The position numbers and the translations under genes are program-made. DNA of 64,000 nucleotides from Neostapfia colusana (Eukaryota > Streptophyta > Magnoliopsida > Poales > Poaceae), in assembly GCA_030760725.1 (NCBI GenBank), contig JASWHV010000016.1, positions 45,581,227 through 45,645,226 on the forward strand, written 5' to 3'. Below are positions 59,698 to 64,000 of this stretch, piece by piece. The notes below the pieces were generated by a model, which worked only from the letters and a program-made list of their open reading frames with translations, ran no database searches and was not told where the DNA came from. Within the stretch, counting starts at the first letter, position 1, and every line of letters begins with the position of its first letter.

Positions 59698-61388
59698 GGG
59701 TATTGGTTGATCCCGGAAAAGTGAGGGATGTTCTGAAGTGGGACCAACAGCAAAACATGAGGGATATTCGGAGTTTTCTTGGGATGGCTGGATACTATCG
59801 ACGCTTCATTAAAGACTTCTCTAAGGTAGCAAAGCCTATGACGGAGTTGCTAACAAAGGGAAAAGCCTTTCAATGGACACCAGCATGCCAAGGAAGTTTT
59901 GAGGAACTCAAGAAAAGGCTAACCACAGCGCCGGTTTTGGTATTACTAGACGTAAGCAAGAGCTTTGACATATATTGTGACGCATCCATACAGGGGCTTG
60001 GATGTGTGCTCATGCAAGAAGGACAATTGGTAGCCTATTCCTCACGACAATTAAAGAAGCACGAGCTTAATTATCCTACACATGACTTGGAGCTAGCAGC
60101 AGTAGTGCATGCATTGAAGATTTGGAGACATTATATCCTTGATCATCGATGTGAGATCTATACGGATCATAAAAGCCTCAAGTACATATTTACACAAACA
60201 GACTTGAATTTGAGGCAACGTCAATGGTTGGAACTCATCAAAGATTACGAGGTTGGAATCAACTACCACCCTGGGAAGGCCAATGTAGTAGCCGATGCAT
60301 TGAGCCGGAAGGGAGCATGTCACCAACTTACGGTTCGGGAGCTACCACTCGAACTACGTAAGGAGTTTGAACGGTTACACCTCGGATTCTTGAACAACAT
60401 GGAAGTGATGGAGATCCACTCTTCATTGGAGCAAGAGATAAGAGATGGCCAAGCAACGGATGAGGAGATTAAGGAGATCAAGGAAAGGATCCGACAAGGA
60501 ATAGAGAAGGATTTCAAAGAAGATGAGAAGGGTACGCTTTGGCTAGGAAAAAGGATTTGTGTGCCTAACGTGAAGCACATCCGCGACATGATATTAAAAG
60601 AGGCACATGATTCACCCTATTCCATACATCCCGGGAGTACCAAAATGTACAAGGACTTGAAGACTTGTTATTGGTGGGATGGTATGAAAAGGGATATAGC
60701 CGAATATGTTGCCCTATGCGACACATGCCAACAGGTGAAGGCCGAACATCAAAGACCCGCTGGATTGTTGCAACCCTTGAAGGTACCCGAGTGGAAGTGG
60801 GACGACATCAGCATGGATTTCATCGTCGGATTACCACGTACTCAGTCGGGTTATGACTCCATCTGGGTTATTGTGGACCGATTGACAAAAACCGCCCATT
60901 TTCTCCCTGTAAGGGCCAAGTACAACGTTGCACAATTAGATGAGTTGTACATGGAGCAGATCGTGTGCCGTCATGGAGTCCCGAGGAGGATAGTCTCAGA
61001 TCGAGGTTCTCAGTTTACATCTAGATTCTGGAGGAAGCTGCAGAAAGCTATGGGTACACGACTGGATTTTAGCTCCGCCTATCACCCACAAACCGATGGA
61101 CAAACCGAAAGGACAAACCAAATTTTGGAAGACATGTTGAGAGCTTGCGCATTGAAACGTGGGTGTAGTTGGGATAGGAGTTTACCGTACGCTGAATTCT
61201 CCTATAACAACAGCTATCAAGCTAGATTGAAGATGTCACCTTTCAAAGCATTGTATGGTAGACGGTGTAGAACGCCGCTGTTTTGGAACGAAACTGGCGA
61301 GAACCAGGTGTTTGGACCTGAAGTACTACAAGAAGCTGAAAAGCAAGTCCAAACAGTACGGGAGAACTTAAAGGCTGCTCAGTCATGA
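59698..61388 (+). pseudogene. pol: Element E RNase H and integrase
   Basis: Open for about 1.7 kb. RNase H: IYCDASIQGLGCVL, THDLELAAVVHALKIW, TDHKSLKYIF, KANVVADALSRK. Integrase: zinc finger (HDSPYSIHPGSTKMY to CDTCQQVKAEH), catalytic acids in MDFIVGLPRT, VSDRGSQFTSRFW and DGQTERTNQ, all present. A TGA at 61386-61388 fits CGA-to-TGA. Confidence 0.89.
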
Positions 61389-61850
61389 CAGAAAGGCTAT
61401 GCGGACAATAGGCAAAGGAAGTTGACTTTCAAAGTAGGAGACTTCGTATACCTTAAGGTATCGCCTATCCGTGGCCAACGACGTTTCAACGTCAAAGGCA
61501 AGCTAGCACCTCGCTACATCAGACCATTTAAGATTTTGGACAAGCGAGGAGAAGTAGCTTATCAACTAGAGCTCCCAACATATCTCTCCGACGTACATGA
61601 CGTGTTTCATATATCACAGCTCAAGAAGTGCTTGAGAGTACTAGAGGAGCAAATACCAATGGAAGAGCTTGAACTTCAAGAGGACCTGACTTATGCGTAG
61701 CACCCTGTCCGAATTTTGGACGTAAAGGAAAGGGTCACCAGGAACAAAGTGATCCGATGGTGCAAGGTACAATGGAGCCGTCACACTGAAGATGAAGCCA
61801 CATGTGAGCATGAAGAAGACATCAAGGCAGAATTTCCTCATATATTCTCT
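61389..61850 (+). pseudogene. pol: Element E integrase C-terminus and chromodomain
   Basis: Same frame after the TGA: FKVGDFVYLKVSPIRGQRRF, the GPF-like module with Arg for Gly (RPFKILDKRGEVAYQLELP), DVHDVFHISQLKKCL, then a TAG at 61698-61700. The chromodomain follows (RILDVKERVTRNK, IRWCKVQWSRHTEDEAT). The Trp of the conserved ATWE is Cys here (codon TGT). No env-like ORF lies between this and the LTR. Confidence 0.85.
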
Positions 61851-61882
61851 ACTAAACGAATCTCGAGGGTGAGATTCAATTT

Positions 61883-61890
61883 AAGGGGGT
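61883..61890 (+). promoter_or_regulatory. Element E polypurine tract
   Basis: AAGGGGGT sits five bases before the proposed LTR start TGTGTCACCC at 61896. Confidence 0.75.
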
Positions 61891-62040
61891 AGATTTGTGT
61901 CACCCTCATTTCTGTTTTCTGCATGTATTCATGTTTCATGAAGAGAAAACATTTTAAAAGAAGTGGGAACAGAGAAAAATATCAAAAAGATAGCCAAAAA
62001 GAACAAAAATCCAGTTCACAGAGAGCGCCGAAGACAACTC

Positions 62041-62690
62041 CCTCGGCTCGCTGGCCACGTGGCATGTTCGGAGCTCATCCCTGCGAAGTGGGGAGAGGTC
62101 CGCCGCTAAACTGGCTACGTGGCAGGCTCGGGGCTCATCTCCGCAAAGGGGGAGAGGTCCGACCCTGTGAGACACGTGTTGCCCCCGGAGCTAGCCTCTG
62201 CGGAGAAGCGAAGGCAGTCCCACAGGACACGTGTCACCTGCGGAGCTAGTCACCATGGAAATCAGAGGACCAGACGCGCGGGATACGTGTCGACCTCGGA
62301 GCTTACCTCCGAGAGGCCTGGTCCTATTGGACACGTGTCGCCACCGGAGCTTATCTCCGGGAGGTTCGTCACTGTTGGACACGTGTTAACCTTGGAGCTC
62401 GTCTTTGTGAAGAAAGGAAGCCTGGCGCTGTTAGGATACGTGGCACACCCGGAGCCACCTCCGAAGAGAGGGAAGGTCCGGCACTGACACGTGGCGTGCG
62501 CGGAGCCACCTCTGAATAGAGAGGAGGTCCCGACCGCCAGGATACATGGCGCACGCGGAGCTCACCTCCGAAGGAGAGGGATGTCTCGCTCGCTTGACAC
62601 GCAGCACAACCGGAGCTCGTCTCTGCGGAAAAGGGGAGATCAGGTGCCGGTAGACACGTGGAGCTTTCGGAGCTCATCGCCGCGGAGGTA
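62041..62690 (+). repeat. Tandem array with ACGTG cores in the E LTR
   Basis: Twelve degenerate units of about 48-60 bp. Each begins with an ACGTG(G/T)C-like motif followed by a CGGAGCT and CTCCG segment. Intact ACGTG cores start at 62057, 62117, 62174, 62229, 62285, 62333, 62381, 62438, 62489 and 62656. Two units are degenerate (near 62544 and 62599). ACGTGGC and ACGTGTC are the plant ABRE core, and CACGTG is the G-box, both bound by bZIP factors. The array ends about 180 bp before the TATA box, where an upstream activating region would be expected. Confidence 0.8.
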
Positions 62691-62873
62691 ACGAGTTCTG
62701 GAGCGGTTTTGGATTCTGTACGTGTAGAAATACCGGTACGGAGAGGAAACCGACCTGAATTCCACAATGTTACCGCACCAAATCAACTACAGATAAGTTG
62801 TTAAGATTCAATGATAATTTGAATAGGACTCTTATTCGAAATACAATCAGATTATGACTCTTCTTCTCCCGAT

Positions 62874-62880
62874 TATAAAT
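62874..62880 (+). promoter_or_regulatory. TATA box of the E LTR
   Basis: TATAAATAG matches the plant TATA consensus and lies between the tandem array and a GC-rich stretch. Transcription would start near 62905. Confidence 0.7.
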
Positions 62881-63381
62881 AGAACCCAGAACCTTTGGCC
62901 GAAACCACGAACTTCTTTTCCAACTCCTGAGCCGACGTCTTAGAGCCCTAGCCCCAACTCGCCGAGTAAGCCCATCGCCGGAGTTCAGTCGAGGAAGATC
63001 GCCGGAAAGGAGCCAACGATCTGTCTTGCTAAAAGAAGGACCCCCGAGACCACGAAGAACGTAAGGTAGGTATCCAATATCACCTTACGACATCATCATG
63101 TTTTCTTTGCATTTGTTCTTCGATTCCTTTCGAACAGAAGCTTTCTCGTGGACAGATCACTTGTTGATCAGGTTAATCTAAAAGACAAGGTCATCGCCAC
63201 GTCCACATTTGATCCGAACACCTCTGTTCATCATAAAACCATGCAAGCCATGCAAGAATACGTACAAACTGATCTAATAAAACTGATAATAGGATAGCAT
63301 GCATATGCATCATCGCATGTAGTTGAAGTTTATGCATGATATAGATTGATGTGAATCTTGTATGTGTATGATCCTGTATAG

Positions 63382-63465
63382 AGGGACAAGCTCATGGAGC
63401 TGTCTACGACGAGCTGCAACAACAAGGTTTCAAGATCCAAGAGCAACCGGAACCGCAAGAACAAG
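63382..63465 (+). other. Candidate LTR mini-gene exon 2 in the E LTR
   Basis: An 84-nt open exon starts after TGTATAG and ends before the GC donor CAAG|GCAAGT at 63466. It encodes an acidic Gln-rich peptide (AVYDELQQQ, KIQEQPEPQEQ). The incoming and outgoing phases are 1, as in A, G, D and F. An upstream donor (AAC|GTAAGG at 63061) would join in phase. Exon 3 should lie about 1.1 kb downstream, outside the window. Confidence 0.45.
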
Positions 63466-64000
63466 GCAAGTGCCCCTTGACCATATTGATCCTATTTTTG
63501 GGAAAAACTATTTTGTTTTGCGAAAAGGTGTGTGTGCTGAGTCAAACATGATTGGAAACCCTTTTATAGGAGTTTACTAGTTTTGGTTAAACCACCCTTG
63601 TCGCCAGGAGAAGTTTATGAGTTGGGTATGGTTTTTACTTTTAAGCTTCGCTGATTCCATGGGATTGGGAAGCGAGATACATGTGTCTAGCTAACTGCAC
63701 TCGTAATGATAATGAGAAACTGATGTTGTTAATGAACATGGATCTGAGGGAGATATAGGCAAGACTGGGTTTGTGAATGAGGTAGCATGAGATGGTGGTT
63801 TACTTGCCGTAGATCTAAGGACCGGTTCATGCGAGCACATGTAAGGATAACAGTGCCACCACAAGGCCAAGTATGGGTGCGGCTTAGCTGATTAATTAGG
63901 TAAGTTGCTAGATTGTTATGGACCGTGGAAGGCGCGGGGAATGGGAGTCGAGTGAGGACTGCCCTGGGACTGCATGGCACAAGAGGGGGCCCGTGGGTGG

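Larger units (their letters stand above)
57368..64000 (+). mobile_element. Element E: Ty3/gypsy Tekay-like element, outermost host, right end outside window
   Basis: It reads gag, protease, RT, RNase H, integrase, chromodomain, purine tract and the first 2.1 kb of its 3' LTR. Its 5' LTR and primer site are absent because C is inserted one base before the gag ATG. They should lie left of A and C beyond the window. Pol is closest to that of A, and LTR segments (63470-63510, 63810-64000) are alignable with the A family. At least four in-frame stops and four single-base shifts make it the oldest layer by position and among the most decayed. Confidence 0.9.
61896..64000 (+). repeat. Element E 3' LTR, first 2.1 kb
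   Basis: It starts TGTGTCACCC after the purine tract and continues past the window end. In order: a tandem array with ACGTG cores (62041-62690), TATA box (62874), GC-rich probable exon 1 ending near 63060, an intron-like stretch, the conserved small exon (63382-63465), and from about 63800 a block alignable with A's LTR interior (CTAAGGACCGGTTCATG; CAAGAGGGGGCC). From A's proportions, 1-1.3 kb more LTR is expected. Confidence 0.82.

Noticed and set aside
57369..61850. Integrated plant pararetrovirus
   Set aside because: The order RT-RNase H-integrase, the chromodomain, purine tracts, long LTRs and 5-bp duplications identify Ty3/gypsy retrotransposons; there are no movement-protein or coat motifs.
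1..64000. Host genes, tRNA/rRNA genes, CRISPR arrays, bacterial operons
   Set aside because: All sequence is accounted for by LTRs, leaders and gag-pol remnants. No cloverleaf, rRNA or spaced repeat array was seen, and no protein outside retrotransposon families was recognised apart from the two unknown ORFs.

Overview
This 64 kb window reads as plant nuclear DNA, most likely from a grass. It consists almost entirely of Ty3/gypsy LTR retrotransposons inserted into one another. I found no host gene, tRNA, rRNA or bacterial-type feature. The grass assignment is an inference from the families: chromoviruses with very long (3.4-4.3 kb) GC-rich LTRs, initiator-Met primer sites and a C-terminal chromodomain, which resemble the Tekay/Del lineage of grasses. 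Species cannot be told from the sequence alone.

The layout is a Russian doll. The outermost element E (+ strand; 57368 to beyond the right edge) lost its left part to the insertion of element C (+ strand, CRM-like). C's pieces lie at 10410-11192, 36454-42331 and 56903-57367. Three elements sit inside C. A (+, to 10409) is in C's 5' LTR, B (-, 11193-36448) is in C's leader, and D (-, 42332-56897) is in C's 3' LTR. F (+, 19147-29699) is inserted in the gag gene of B. A solo LTR of the A family (G, 24499-27918) is inserted in the 3' LTR of F. Four insertions (B, D, F, G) show perfect 5-bp target-site duplications: aaccc, gtcag, caaag and tccat.

Every gag-pol is broken by stops, frameshifts or deletions. 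D is the most complete and A and F have lost gag. A and F instead carry an unrecognised open reading frame where gag would be. The A integrase also has Lys in place of the catalytic Glu.

The most unusual signal is inside the long LTRs. LTRs of A, G, E, F and D share an intron-exon-like layout: a short exon of 69-84 nt (80 in a frameshifted copy) ending at a GC-type donor (AAG|GCAAGY), a 1.03-1.10 kb intron, and a terminal exon with a stop ahead of the LTR end. A poly(A) signal follows in A, G and F. The exon phases agree between families, and the peptide of the short exon is conserved between D and F while its codons differ silently. This suggests an LTR-encoded spliced small protein, although no in-frame ATG was found. 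The E LTR additionally carries a 12-unit tandem array, ten units of which hold an ACGTG (ABRE/G-box type) core, ahead of a TATA box.

Relative ages from hand-sampled LTR pairs are C about 4%, B about 2%, D about 1-2%, which agrees with the nesting. A does not agree: its two LTRs differ by 5-14%, although it lies inside C.
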